A stretch of 64,000 bases of DNA from Marinobacter sp. C7. GTDB lineage: Bacteria; Pseudomonadota; Gammaproteobacteria; Pseudomonadales; Oleiphilaceae. The notes under the pieces were generated by a model. That model saw only the letters and a list, made by a program, of their open reading frames with translations, was not told where the DNA came from and did no database searches. The translations under genes were made by a program, and so were the position numbers. Within the stretch, counting starts at the first letter, position 1. Each line of letters starts with the position of its first letter. The stretch spans positions 496,001 through 560,000 of the forward strand of contig NZ_JAKQZH010000001.1 in the NCBI RefSeq assembly GCF_022343555.1, read 5' to 3'. Below are positions 30,150 through 38,291 of this stretch, piece by piece.

Positions 30150-31490
30150 TCAGAACGGAACAATGGCAATGATCTGGCCATAGGTATTGGTTGTATCACT
30201 CCCGATCTGGCTGCCACCCTCGGCGGCGCTGTTGTCGGGCATATAGAATCCCAACAGAGGACTGATAATCAGGTGCGGCGCGGCTACCCATTCGGCGTAT
30301 AAGTTGACCTCCTGAGCGTCCAGGCCGCCGCTACCGCCTGCGGTGTCGCGGAAGTCAAAGAACAGCGCTCCGAGACTGAGCGTTTCTGACGGAGTTGCCT
30401 TCAGGCCGACGTGGTGCACGGTGGCATCGGAATTGAACGGGCCTGCGTAGTTGGCAGCGACCTCACCCTGGAACCAGGTGCCGTAGCCGCGGTTGAAGCC
30501 GAAGAACAGCGGGTCGAAGCCTTCATCGAAGCTCGAATAGCGATAATTGACACTGGGTGACCAGGTTACATCACTGAAGGTCCAGCCAGCCTCGGCGTAC
30601 CAGGCCTTGGCATTCTCATCAGAGCCTTCTCCGGCCTCCTGGTTGACGAACTCACCGGAAAGGAACAGGTTTTCGATGCCTGCATTGCCCTGGTAGCGAA
30701 CGCTTGTGGTCTGTTGTCCGTCTCGTGAGCCGTATCCAAGTATGGGCGCGAAGGTGTCATCGACATCCAGCCCTTCGATATACGCCAGGCCAAACGTGCC
30801 CTCAGGGATCACATACTCGGCGTTGACGCCTGCCAGCTCCATCTCCGCTTGCGCTTTGTTGTCGGAGGCCAGCCAGAACAGCTCGGCGCGAAGTCCCTCC
30901 GAACCTCCGATACGGGCAATCGCGGTCCGGTCAAATGCCTTGCGGGCAGCGAGCCAATAGGCGCCCCCACGATCAAAGTCCAGGCCCGGGCCATTGAGAG
31001 CATCGCCAAAGTTCAGGGCATCGCTATTGATAAGGAAGCCATCGCCAATGGCAAATTGCTGGCGCCCGAATGACAGATCGAGACCGTCCTCACCAAGCGC
31101 CGGAACCAGGTTGCCCGAACGCCAGCCAAGGTAGGCATCCTCCAGTGCGGTTTCCCGTTCGTTGCCCGAGGTGATGCCTCCGGCATCGCCGTCACCCCAG
31201 GTGCCGGATGACACCAGGTTGACGGCTCCATAGACACGGCTGTCCGAGCCGATCCCCTGGCTTCCAGAGAGCCCGTATTTGATGTAGCCCTCCTGCCACT
31301 CTGATTCACCGGCAGACGATTTGGCGCCAAGGTTGTAGGTTTCCTGGCTCGAAAAAACACCCAGAACCGCTTCCAGATCGGCGTTCAGCTCGGTTCCGTC
31401 CTGGTCATAAAGGTTATAGGCCGAAGCGGGGGCCGACAGTCCGGCCACGGCCAGACAGAGAATGCTTTTTACAGAATGCTTGTTTTTCAT
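30150..31490 (-). CDS. outer-membrane beta-barrel porin
   Basis: A 446-aa protein with a signal peptide (cleavage likely after SAPASA) and alternating amphipathic strands ending in an aromatic (IIAIVPF), the mark of outer-membrane barrels. It resembles alginate-export/OprD-like porins in layout. Between tynA and the aldehyde dehydrogenase, it probably lets the amine or its product across the outer membrane. The exact family is not certain. Confidence 0.75.
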   Translation of the reverse strand: MKNKHSVKSILCLAVAGLSAPASAYNLYDQDGTELNADLEAVLGVFSSQETYNLGAKSSAGESEWQEGYIKYGLSGSQGIGSDSRVYGAVNLVSSGTWGDGDAGGITSGNERETALEDAYLGWRSGNLVPALGEDGLDLSFGRQQFAIGDGFLINSDALNFGDALNGPGLDFDRGGAYWLAARKAFDRTAIARIGGSEGLRAELFWLASDNKAQAEMELAGVNAEYVIPEGTFGLAYIEGLDVDDTFAPILGYGSRDGQQTTSVRYQGNAGIENLFLSGEFVNQEAGEGSDENAKAWYAEAGWTFSDVTWSPSVNYRYSSFDEGFDPLFFGFNRGYGTWFQGEVAANYAGPFNSDATVHHVGLKATPSETLSLGALFFDFRDTAGGSGGLDAQEVNLYAEWVAAPHLIISPLLGFYMPDNSAAEGGSQIGSDTTNTYGQIIAIVPF

Positions 31491-31562
31491 TTTTCCTGAT
31501 TCCCGTGTTTCTGAGTTTGTGGCGAGGCTTCCCTGCCTGAAAGGTCCCTCGTTCCGTGCGAA

Positions 31563-33839
31563 TCAGTTCTCCGGCTTCTGGCGGTCGGGAAGATTCAGGG
31601 TTGGTGTCTGGTCAAAGAAGTTCCAGGGTTTCAGCATCGAGTGGACGTACTCGGTCGGCATGATGGGCCACTCCTCCGCTCGGGCTACGTGAGTCGCACC
31701 GGTGGTCATCCAGAGCACGGTATCGACGTTCTCGATGGACTCGTTATCCGCGACGAAGGTTTTCAGGCCGGTATCGGTTTTGGCCCGGTTCGGGTATTCG
31801 CCTTCCGGAAACCGTTCCTCGGGCTTGTATTGCGTGACCCAGATCTGCTTATCCATGAAGTTGACACGCTTGAACAGCCACTCGTCCTCACTGAATAACG
31901 CGCCCTTGGCGATGGGGTGAGTGCCGCCTGCAAACGGTATGAGCTGATAGCCAACCGGATAGCCCATGCGGTTTTCTTTATTGGGGTTTGTCATCAGGCG
32001 GACGGTTGACGGATCGAACTTCTGGACCGCCTCCTGTTCTGTGGCCACGACCCGCTCATTGGTGATCATGACGCTCTTGCGCGGTCCGCCGGCGGTGTTC
32101 TCGGCGACAACGGGATCAATTTCCCTGAGACTGTTCCGGGCACCATCAACATCCAGGTCCAGGCGGAAGTTGTAGATGTGCTGGTGGGTGGTACCCACGA
32201 TGTTGTGGTCGATCAGGGTGCCGTAGCGGGTATCTTCTTCGGCGGTTTCGTCGTGAACCGTACGGGACTTCACGGCTTTGACCGCCTCAATGCCCGACGC
32301 TCCCACGGTCAGCCTGATGTTGCCATTGGCCATGAAAACCCAGTCGAACATATAGTCGTAGTTGCCGATGGTGCTCACCCAGCGTACAACCAGCTCCCTT
32401 CGTTCGCGGCTTTCATTGCCCGGGCTGCTGCCCAGCATTTCCGTGTGCTTGAATTCCGGGCCTGCGTAGCGCTCGAAGACAGCGACCGCGTTCGGAATGG
32501 TAAAGGGCTCGCCGCCGTTGTCGACCAGGGTGGCCGGCAGCAGTGTGGCGTTATTGGGGGCATCGACGCCGGCTTCCAGGGGAGAGGTAAGGTTCCCCAT
32601 TCCGTAGTCGCCGGAGTCGAGATAGGACTTGAAGTACCAGCCAACGTCAGGATCGCCGTAAGGCACGATCATGCCACCCAGTGATCCCTCGTACATGATT
32701 TTCCGCTTTTCGCCGTTGTCGTTATAGGTCAGTGTCGAAATGACGGGGCCGACACGGGAATTCAGCTTGAGATGGAAGTCCCAGTTCTGCCACTGAATGG
32801 TATTGCCGGACATGGAGACGTTGGAGCCTTCCGGCTGCACCACCATCAACGGCTTTACATCCGCTATCTTTTCCTGATTGCGGCCGTCGTAGGGGCGGGG
32901 CGCCATCGGTACCGGGATGACGCCGTCGTCTTCAATCTTGAGAATGCTCTGTTTTTCCAGGTCTACCACGGCTACGAGATTCTCGATGGGGTGCGCCCAG
33001 TAGTTACCGTCACCGACGTCAAGGTAGGAGACCACTTTCAACAGCTTTAGCTCGTGCTCAAGGCCATCGTCCCCCCCGAAATAGCCGACAGTAAGCGGGG
33101 TCGCGACGACGTTTTCCACGCTGTCGATGCCGCGTTTTTTCAATGCTTGTTTATAGGCCTCGCTGTTTGAAACAATCTCCTGGACAGCGAGAAAGTCATC
33201 GAAGGTCACCATGCCGTGGGCACCTTCAATGTGTTCCCAGCTGATAACGGATTCGGAGCCCAGATCAACAGTGCCTTCGAACACCTTCCTGCCATCGACG
33301 ACGGTAAAAATGGCCTGACGGGAAAAATCGTGGCTTTCCCCGAACGCCCATTCCCAGACTTTGTCTTTGCTGGGCTCGGCAAGCCGTATTTGTGTGAAGC
33401 GGGTCGTGTCGGTCCAGTGCTTGGAGTTCTTGACTGCACTCGCGGCTCTGGTGATTTCTTCCGCGGTTAATGGGTCCAGCGGATGGGCCTTATCACCAAT
33501 GGCAACATTCTGGGAAACCCGATTCGCAAACAGGTCGTGTGCAAAGTTGCGTTCTACGAGTACCTCACCCTCATGCAGTTTGGCAGGGGCTGACAGTTCA
33601 ATAACGTCACCGTTGTAGAAAGCCCGGGTTTCGCCCAGGGGCACCCTGATTTTTGCGTCCCCCGAGACAATCAGCAGTTCGCTTTTGTCCTTGTTGAGCT
33701 CGAAACTGGCTCCTGAAGAACTGAGGGCCTGCGATATCGGCAGATAGTCCGCAGAACCGCCGTGGGCCAGGACCGTTGGGTTGGCAACCAGCAATGACGA
33801 GGCCAGGGCGGCGGAGAGTATGAGTTTCTTTTTGTACAT
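31563..33839 (-). CDS. tynA: primary-amine oxidase (copper/topaquinone), TynA
   Basis: A 758-aa periplasmic copper amine oxidase, the length of E. coli TynA, converting primary amines such as phenylethylamine or tyramine to aldehyde, H2O2 and ammonia. A signal peptide ends at VLAHG. The topaquinone precursor Tyr is in GNYDYMFDW, two copper His are in THQHIYNFRL and the third is probably in the THVARAEEWPIMP segment. An N-terminal extra domain as in the E. coli enzyme is present. AGGAG precedes the ATG. The enzyme needs copper, which ties it to the copper island downstream. Confidence 0.94.
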   Translation of the reverse strand: MYKKKLILSAALASSLLVANPTVLAHGGSADYLPISQALSSSGASFELNKDKSELLIVSGDAKIRVPLGETRAFYNGDVIELSAPAKLHEGEVLVERNFAHDLFANRVSQNVAIGDKAHPLDPLTAEEITRAASAVKNSKHWTDTTRFTQIRLAEPSKDKVWEWAFGESHDFSRQAIFTVVDGRKVFEGTVDLGSESVISWEHIEGAHGMVTFDDFLAVQEIVSNSEAYKQALKKRGIDSVENVVATPLTVGYFGGDDGLEHELKLLKVVSYLDVGDGNYWAHPIENLVAVVDLEKQSILKIEDDGVIPVPMAPRPYDGRNQEKIADVKPLMVVQPEGSNVSMSGNTIQWQNWDFHLKLNSRVGPVISTLTYNDNGEKRKIMYEGSLGGMIVPYGDPDVGWYFKSYLDSGDYGMGNLTSPLEAGVDAPNNATLLPATLVDNGGEPFTIPNAVAVFERYAGPEFKHTEMLGSSPGNESRERRELVVRWVSTIGNYDYMFDWVFMANGNIRLTVGASGIEAVKAVKSRTVHDETAEEDTRYGTLIDHNIVGTTHQHIYNFRLDLDVDGARNSLREIDPVVAENTAGGPRKSVMITNERVVATEQEAVQKFDPSTVRLMTNPNKENRMGYPVGYQLIPFAGGTHPIAKGALFSEDEWLFKRVNFMDKQIWVTQYKPEERFPEGEYPNRAKTDTGLKTFVADNESIENVDTVLWMTTGATHVARAEEWPIMPTEYVHSMLKPWNFFDQTPTLNLPDRQKPEN

Positions 33840-33978
33840 AGTGACTCCTGACAGTGTTTAGGTCGTGCGTGGGAGACGATTCGGCCACGCAGGCAATGCC
33901 GGCGCAGCCGTTTCAGGGGCAAACGCACCTGAGCGTGCTTCCGAAGACATAGGAATATCATTTCAGGGGGGCGGAGAC

Positions 33979-33994
33979 TTTTGAATCACTGCCA
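33979..33994 (-). promoter_or_regulatory. FeaR-type site (TGNCA-N8-AAA) before tynA
   Basis: On the minus strand TGGCA is followed after exactly eight bases by AAA, matching the E. coli FeaR consensus TGNCA-N8-AAA. It is about 140-155 bp upstream of the tynA ATG in a 236-bp gap that holds no other clear signal. Short motif, so chance is possible. Confidence 0.45.
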
Positions 33995-34075
33995 GACTTT
34001 TCTTGAATCGTGCCGCCATGAGGTGGGGCACGGTTTGTTCTTCTGAGGAGGACGGGTTAAAGGGCGGGGGGCGTT

Positions 34076-34534
34076 TCAGGAATTGCCGGGGCGGTGGGTG
34101 CCGGGAACATGGTTGTGGCGGTCCTCCGGTTTCGGGGTCTCAAGCTCCGAGCTCAACTCCCCCAGAATTCCACACTCCCTTACGGTGCCGGCATCGGAGC
34201 AGGCGTCCTGAAGCTGCACCAGGGTTTCCTCCAGACTCGCCAGTTCCCTTAACCGCTCACGAACGTGAATCAGATGGCGCGCCAGCAGGGCGTCCACTTC
34301 GCTGCAATCCGCTTCCGGTTGCTCAGCCAGCCGGATCAATTCACGGATCTCATCCTGAGCCATGTCCAGGTTACGGCACCGCTTGATGAACAGCAGCCGG
34401 TCGAGGTGAGCCTGGCGGTAGCTGCGATAGCCGTTGGCATCACGAACCGGTGCGGGGAGAAGGCCGATTTTCTCGTAATAACGGACAGTTTCGACGGGAA
34501 CGCCGGCTTGGTTGGCGATGGCTCCGATTCTCAA
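34076..34534 (-). CDS. MerR family regulator, CadR/PbrR-like
   Basis: A 152-aa MerR protein: N-terminal helix-turn-helix (RIGAIANQAGVPVETVRYYEKIGLLP), a dimerising coiled coil, then metal-site Cys in ADCSE and DACSDAGTVRECGIL. The His-rich tail DRHNHVPGTH is seen in CadR-type cadmium/lead sensors. It lies 12 bp after a CDF gene and is the only MerR protein in the window, so it is a candidate for the MerR-type operators near 27.4, 47.9 and 58.5 kb. Confidence 0.85.
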   Translation of the reverse strand: MRIGAIANQAGVPVETVRYYEKIGLLPAPVRDANGYRSYRQAHLDRLLFIKRCRNLDMAQDEIRELIRLAEQPEADCSEVDALLARHLIHVRERLRELASLEETLVQLQDACSDAGTVRECGILGELSSELETPKPEDRHNHVPGTHRPGNS

Positions 34535-34546
34535 GGCTTGCCTCCT

Positions 34547-35440
34547 TCAGGATTTGAGCGCCAGAATGCGCCGGGCACCGTTCAGTACGATCAGGCCCAC
34601 AATGGTCCCGACCACCAGGTCAGGGTAGTTGGAGCCGGTCCAGGCCACCAGGACACCGGCAACGATGACGCCGAGATTGATGACCACGTCGTTGGCCGAG
34701 AATATCCAGCTGGCTTTCATGTGGGCGCCACCATGACGGTGCCGGGCGATCAGGATCAGGCAGGTGCTGTTGGCCACCAGGGCAATGAGCGCCATAACCA
34801 TCATCAACACTGATTCCGGCTCGCTTCCGAGAAGGAAACGCCGGCCCACTTCCAGCAGCACCCCGATGGCAAGAATCAGCTGCAGAATGCCGGCGACATG
34901 GGCAGCCCGCACCTGCATCCGGATGCTATGCGCGACCGCATAGAGTGACAGGCCATAGACGCCGGCATCGGCAAACATGTCGAGCGAGTCGGCAATCAGA
35001 GCCGTGGACTGAGCAATCACGCCGGTAGCCAGTTCCAGCACAAACATCACTGCATTGATGACGAGCAGGATCTTCAGGGTGCCGGATTCTTCGCCGGCAC
35101 GAGTCGCCGCTGCTGTGGCGGCTTCGATAGCATCCGGATCCGCCGGGCGGGTTTCCTGCAGGGTTGCCCCCAGTCCCAGGGGCAGGAGCCTGTCGGTCAC
35201 AGGTTGGGCTTGGCCGTCGTGAAGCACCTGGAGCTGGCGGTGTTCCAGATCGAATGACAGGCCACCTATCTTGGCACAGCCGTCCAGCGCCATGCGAATC
35301 ATCCTTTCCTCGGACGGGCAGTCCATTTTCGGAATACGGTAGAGGCTGACCCATTCACCGGACGACGCGGGGCCGGTAGGTGTGAGCTCCCCGGAATCAA
35401 ATGCCTTGCAACCGCATTCACTATTTTTGCTTTCATTCAT
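34547..35440 (-). CDS. CDF cation transporter with N-terminal metal-binding-like domain
   Basis: A 297-aa protein. Residues about 30-95 resemble an HMA-like fold with IPKMDCPSEERMIRMAL, common at the front of this CDF subgroup; six helices follow. Metal-site segments are DMFADAG and ANDVVINLG, again lacking the CDF His. It lies 31 bp after the sensor kinase gene and 12 bp before the MerR gene, so one operon RR-HK-CDF-MerR is likely. Confidence 0.8.
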   Translation of the reverse strand: MNESKNSECGCKAFDSGELTPTGPASSGEWVSLYRIPKMDCPSEERMIRMALDGCAKIGGLSFDLEHRQLQVLHDGQAQPVTDRLLPLGLGATLQETRPADPDAIEAATAAATRAGEESGTLKILLVINAVMFVLELATGVIAQSTALIADSLDMFADAGVYGLSLYAVAHSIRMQVRAAHVAGILQLILAIGVLLEVGRRFLLGSEPESVLMMVMALIALVANSTCLILIARHRHGGAHMKASWIFSANDVVINLGVIVAGVLVAWTGSNYPDLVVGTIVGLIVLNGARRILALKS

Positions 35441-35471
35441 ATGCAGGGCTGTCCCATTGCCTCAATTGAGT

Positions 35472-36809
35472 TCAACGCCAGGGGATATCGACGATGACGC
35501 GAAGACCGCCACGCGCTCCTGTCTCAAAAGAGAGTGTACCACCGTAACGTTCGGTAATTTCCCTCACGATGGCCAGGCCAAGTCCATGCCCGGGGGTCTG
35601 CTGGTCCAGTCGAAGACCACGAATGCCAAGGGAAGACAACGATTCGGTTTGCACCCCCGGCCCGTCATCGTCGACCAGGATTTTCATGCGACCTCGCTCC
35701 TCAATAAGTGACAGTTCGACGGTGTTCGCAGACCACTTGCCGGCATTGTCCAACAGGTTACCGATAACTTCATTCAGGTCATGCTCTTCGAGGGGCCAGC
35801 GCCGTTCCTCCATTAAATCGGAAGCCAGTTCGAACGATTTTTCGGGGTATAGCCTGCCCAGCATCCAGAGAAGATCCCGTGCCTGCTTCACCGGGTAGGC
35901 ACTTTTCCCAATCTGCGGGCCCGCAAATCGGCTTCGGCGCATCTCCGCTTCGAGCTGTTTGTCGATATCCCCAAGCCGGGCAGTCAGTTCCTGTCTCAGG
36001 GTATCGTTCAGTGGCCGGCTGGTGTCCTCGAGGGTTTGCCGGACTGCTGCGATGGGAGTTTTGACGCTGTGTGACAGGTTCGCGAGGGCATCACGGGAAC
36101 GCTCCAGCCGTTGGTCCAGGGAGTCCAACAGTTGATTGAGTTGTTGTACCAGAGGCTGGAACTCTTCCGGAGCCTGAACCGCAATACGGGATATTTCGCC
36201 ATCCTGAAGTCTTTTCAGAGCAGCTTTGAGGGTTACGACGGGACGCATGGAGAGGGTGATGCCAAGCCAGATCACCGCGACGAGCAGCAGGATCAGAATG
36301 ATGGAGACGATGGCGGTCCACGCGTGTAGCTCAGCCTGGCTGCGTTTCAGTGCGCCAAGATCCTCGGAGACAATCACGACGATGGGCGTGTCGCCAACCT
36401 GGAACGACTTGCGGTAGGCCAGGATGCTGGTCGGGGTACGGCCATTGCCTTTGCTGTCGACCTGAGTGGCACCGTCCGGACCGGTCTCGAGCAGGGGCAT
36501 CAGAAGGGGCGTCCAGGATTCCGGGGAAATGATGGTTTGTAAGGGGGCGTGAATCGCAAAAGCGTGGTGAAAGACTTCCTGAAAATAGTCGCCGGTCTGT
36601 AGTGTGTTCAGGTTCCCGCCCGATTCTCGAATCTGGTGTTCAAGGAACGCCACCTCGTCCTTGAGCCTGCTCTCGACGAATTCCCGAGCCATCCGGTCCA
36701 GCAACAAGCCATGCACAAACCATGCGATTGCCATCAGGCCGATGCCGGCGGGTAACAGCAGAGCAAGCAGAGTCCCTTTGACGGACACAGGTTTCTTAAA
36801 CAGTGTCAT
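35472..36809 (-). CDS. sensor histidine kinase (PhoQ-like layout) of the copper island
   Basis: A 445-aa membrane kinase: helix 1 (about 12-34), periplasmic sensor of about 130 residues, helix 2 (about 165-187), HAMP-like linker, H box NLSHSVKTP (His247), then ATPase N box EVIGNLLDNAGKWS, DDDGPG and GHGLGLAI. The start ATG 36809 overlaps the regulator gene by 14 bp. By location, and by boxes near copper genes, it probably senses copper or another metal in the periplasm; the sensor domain has few Met/His, so the ligand is unproven. Confidence 0.88.
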   Translation of the reverse strand: MTLFKKPVSVKGTLLALLLPAGIGLMAIAWFVHGLLLDRMAREFVESRLKDEVAFLEHQIRESGGNLNTLQTGDYFQEVFHHAFAIHAPLQTIISPESWTPLLMPLLETGPDGATQVDSKGNGRTPTSILAYRKSFQVGDTPIVVIVSEDLGALKRSQAELHAWTAIVSIILILLLVAVIWLGITLSMRPVVTLKAALKRLQDGEISRIAVQAPEEFQPLVQQLNQLLDSLDQRLERSRDALANLSHSVKTPIAAVRQTLEDTSRPLNDTLRQELTARLGDIDKQLEAEMRRSRFAGPQIGKSAYPVKQARDLLWMLGRLYPEKSFELASDLMEERRWPLEEHDLNEVIGNLLDNAGKWSANTVELSLIEERGRMKILVDDDGPGVQTESLSSLGIRGLRLDQQTPGHGLGLAIVREITERYGGTLSFETGARGGLRVIVDIPWR

Positions 36810-37461
36810 TGAACAGATAGCCCTGGCCGCGTCGGGTGGCAATGGTGTCCGGGCCCACCAGTTTCCTCAGGCGCCGTATGTAAGCCTCGATCACGTTCTC
36901 GCTCGGGCTGTCGTTGAGGTTGTACAGCTGCTCCATCAGCTGCTCCTTGGAGAAGACATGGCGGGGGCGGCTCATCAGGCAACGGAGCAGGCGGAATTCG
37001 GTGCCGGTGAGGGTGTGCTCGGTACCGTCCTCCAGCTTCAGGCTCTGGCGATTCTCATCGAGCTCGAAACGACCGGCCTTGACCACCGAATGAACCCGGC
37101 CCTCACTCCGTCGGACAATGGCATTCAGGCGGGCAATCAGCTCTTCGGTCTGGAACGGCTTCGCCAGGTAATCGTCCGCCCCGGCCTTCAGGCCGTTCAC
37201 CTTGTCCTGCCAGTCTCCTCGGGCCGTCAGAATCAGGACGGGAATGTTGACCTGGTTCATTCGCCATTTCCTCAATACGTCCAGGCCGTTGCCGTCGGGT
37301 AACCCAAGGTCCAGTACGACGGCGCGATAGTCTTCCTGCTCGCCAAGCATGACCGCCTCCCGGGCGGTGTAAGTCGCGTCCACGCTGAAGCCGGCCTTCT
37401 CGAGCTGGCTGGTCAGTCCATCGGCGAGCAAACGGTCGTCTTCGACAAGCAGTAAGCGCAT
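36796..37461 (-). CDS. OmpR-family response regulator of the copper island
   Basis: A 221-aa regulator: receiver with E7-D8-D9, phospho-acceptor Asp51 in VVLDLGLPDG, Lys in LAKPF, and a winged-helix DNA domain (TGTEFRLLRCLMS, then NVIEAYIRRLRKLVG). It resembles the QseB/PmrA-type branch. The ATG 37461 has GAGGA upstream. A TTCAG-N6-TTCAG direct repeat faces its promoter, and the same repeat recurs near the cop genes, so it is the best candidate binder. Confidence 0.9.
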   Translation of the reverse strand: MRLLLVEDDRLLADGLTSQLEKAGFSVDATYTAREAVMLGEQEDYRAVVLDLGLPDGNGLDVLRKWRMNQVNIPVLILTARGDWQDKVNGLKAGADDYLAKPFQTEELIARLNAIVRRSEGRVHSVVKAGRFELDENRQSLKLEDGTEHTLTGTEFRLLRCLMSRPRHVFSKEQLMEQLYNLNDSPSENVIEAYIRRLRKLVGPDTIATRRGQGYLFNDTV

Positions 37462-37513
37462 GGATCCGGTCCTCATCGGCATCTGAACGAGGGTGCCAGT
37501 GTCGCTGACACGC

Positions 37514-37529
37514 CTGAATTCAGCCTGAA
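37514..37529 (-). promoter_or_regulatory. response-regulator box before the regulator gene
   Basis: On the minus strand TTCAG-N6-TTCAG (plus: CTGAA at 37514 and 37525), an 11-bp direct repeat as OmpR-family dimers bind. It ends 53 bp before the regulator ATG, suggesting autoregulation. Confidence 0.65.
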
Positions 37530-37548
37530 CTCTGAAAAGTTGGTCATT

Positions 37549-37564
37549 TTCAGAAAGAATTCAG
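37549..37564 (+). promoter_or_regulatory. response-regulator box before copI
   Basis: TTCAG at 37549 and 37560, spacer 6 bp, facing the cupredoxin gene 100 bp away. With the preceding box it makes a symmetrical divergent control region. Confidence 0.65.
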
Positions 37565-37663
37565 GTTCGTGCGAGATGGTAGCAATCGTTTCTTGGCATT
37601 GCTCAAGTTTCAGGGCAAGCCGACTGGCGTTCTAGCGCACATTATTTCACAGGAGCATATGGG

Positions 37664-38215
37664 ATGACTGTATCAAAGCTTTTCATTGCCGCCGCGGCGA
37701 TGTCTTTCACAGCAACGACCTTCGCTGCCGGCAGCCATAGCGGTGGCCACGGCGGCGACATTGGCGAGCCTGGACATGCCGACGATGTCTCCCGCACCAT
37801 CCAGGTTGAAATGCACGACAACTACTATGAGCCGGAAGCCATCGAGGTAGCTCGTGGGGAGACCGTGCGCTTTGTGATCGAAAACAAGGGCCGGCTGGTT
37901 CATGAATTCAATATCGGCACCCCGGATATGCACGAGGCCCACCGGGACGAAATGAAGATGATGGTCGAGCACGGTGTGATCCAGGGTGGCAAGCTCAATG
38001 AAGACATGATGGACATGGGCAATGGCCATACCATGAAACACGATGATCCCAACAGCGTGCTGCTCGAGCCGGGCCAGAAGAAGGAAATCATCTGGACCTT
38101 CAGCACCAAAACCAACATGGAATTCGCCTGTAATATCCCTGGCCACTACCAGTCCGGAATGTACGGCGATGTGAACTTCGATTCCGCAGCCGACACCCAG
38201 GCCCGCGCAGACTGA
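37664..38215 (+). CDS. copI: periplasmic cupredoxin, CopI-like
   Basis: A 183-aa secreted blue-copper-type protein. Signal peptide cleavage after TFAAG-like; a His/Gly-rich stretch follows (about 23-40). Type 1 copper ligands are His80 (VHEFNIG), Cys156, His161 and Met166 (FACNIPGHYQSGM). A Met/His insert (about 88-125) could bind extra Cu(I). CopI proteins protect against periplasmic copper, notably at low oxygen. It is first in a copI-copA-copB group. Confidence 0.82.
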   Translation: MTVSKLFIAAAAMSFTATTFAAGSHSGGHGGDIGEPGHADDVSRTIQVEMHDNYYEPEAIEVARGETVRFVIENKGRLVHEFNIGTPDMHEAHRDEMKMMVEHGVIQGGKLNEDMMDMGNGHTMKHDDPNSVLLEPGQKKEIIWTFSTKTNMEFACNIPGHYQSGMYGDVNFDSAADTQARAD

Positions 38216-38237
38216 TCCCGCCCGAGGACAGCAATAA

Positions 38238-38263
38238 GGGAGCACCGCCTTCCCGGTGCTCCC
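38238..38263 (+). other. stem-loop between copI and copA
   Basis: GGGAGCACCG and CGGTGCTCCC form a perfect 10-bp stem with a 6-nt loop and no T tract, between the copI stop and the copA start. It could set relative levels of copI and copAB mRNA. Confidence 0.55.
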
Positions 38264-38291
38264 GGTACAGTATTTCTGGAGTAACCAACTG

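Noticed and set aside
33313..33313. Long open frames on the strand opposite tynA, norD, nirS and narK
   Set aside because: They follow codon bias of the GC-rich genes on the other strand, lack ribosome sites and show no family motifs.
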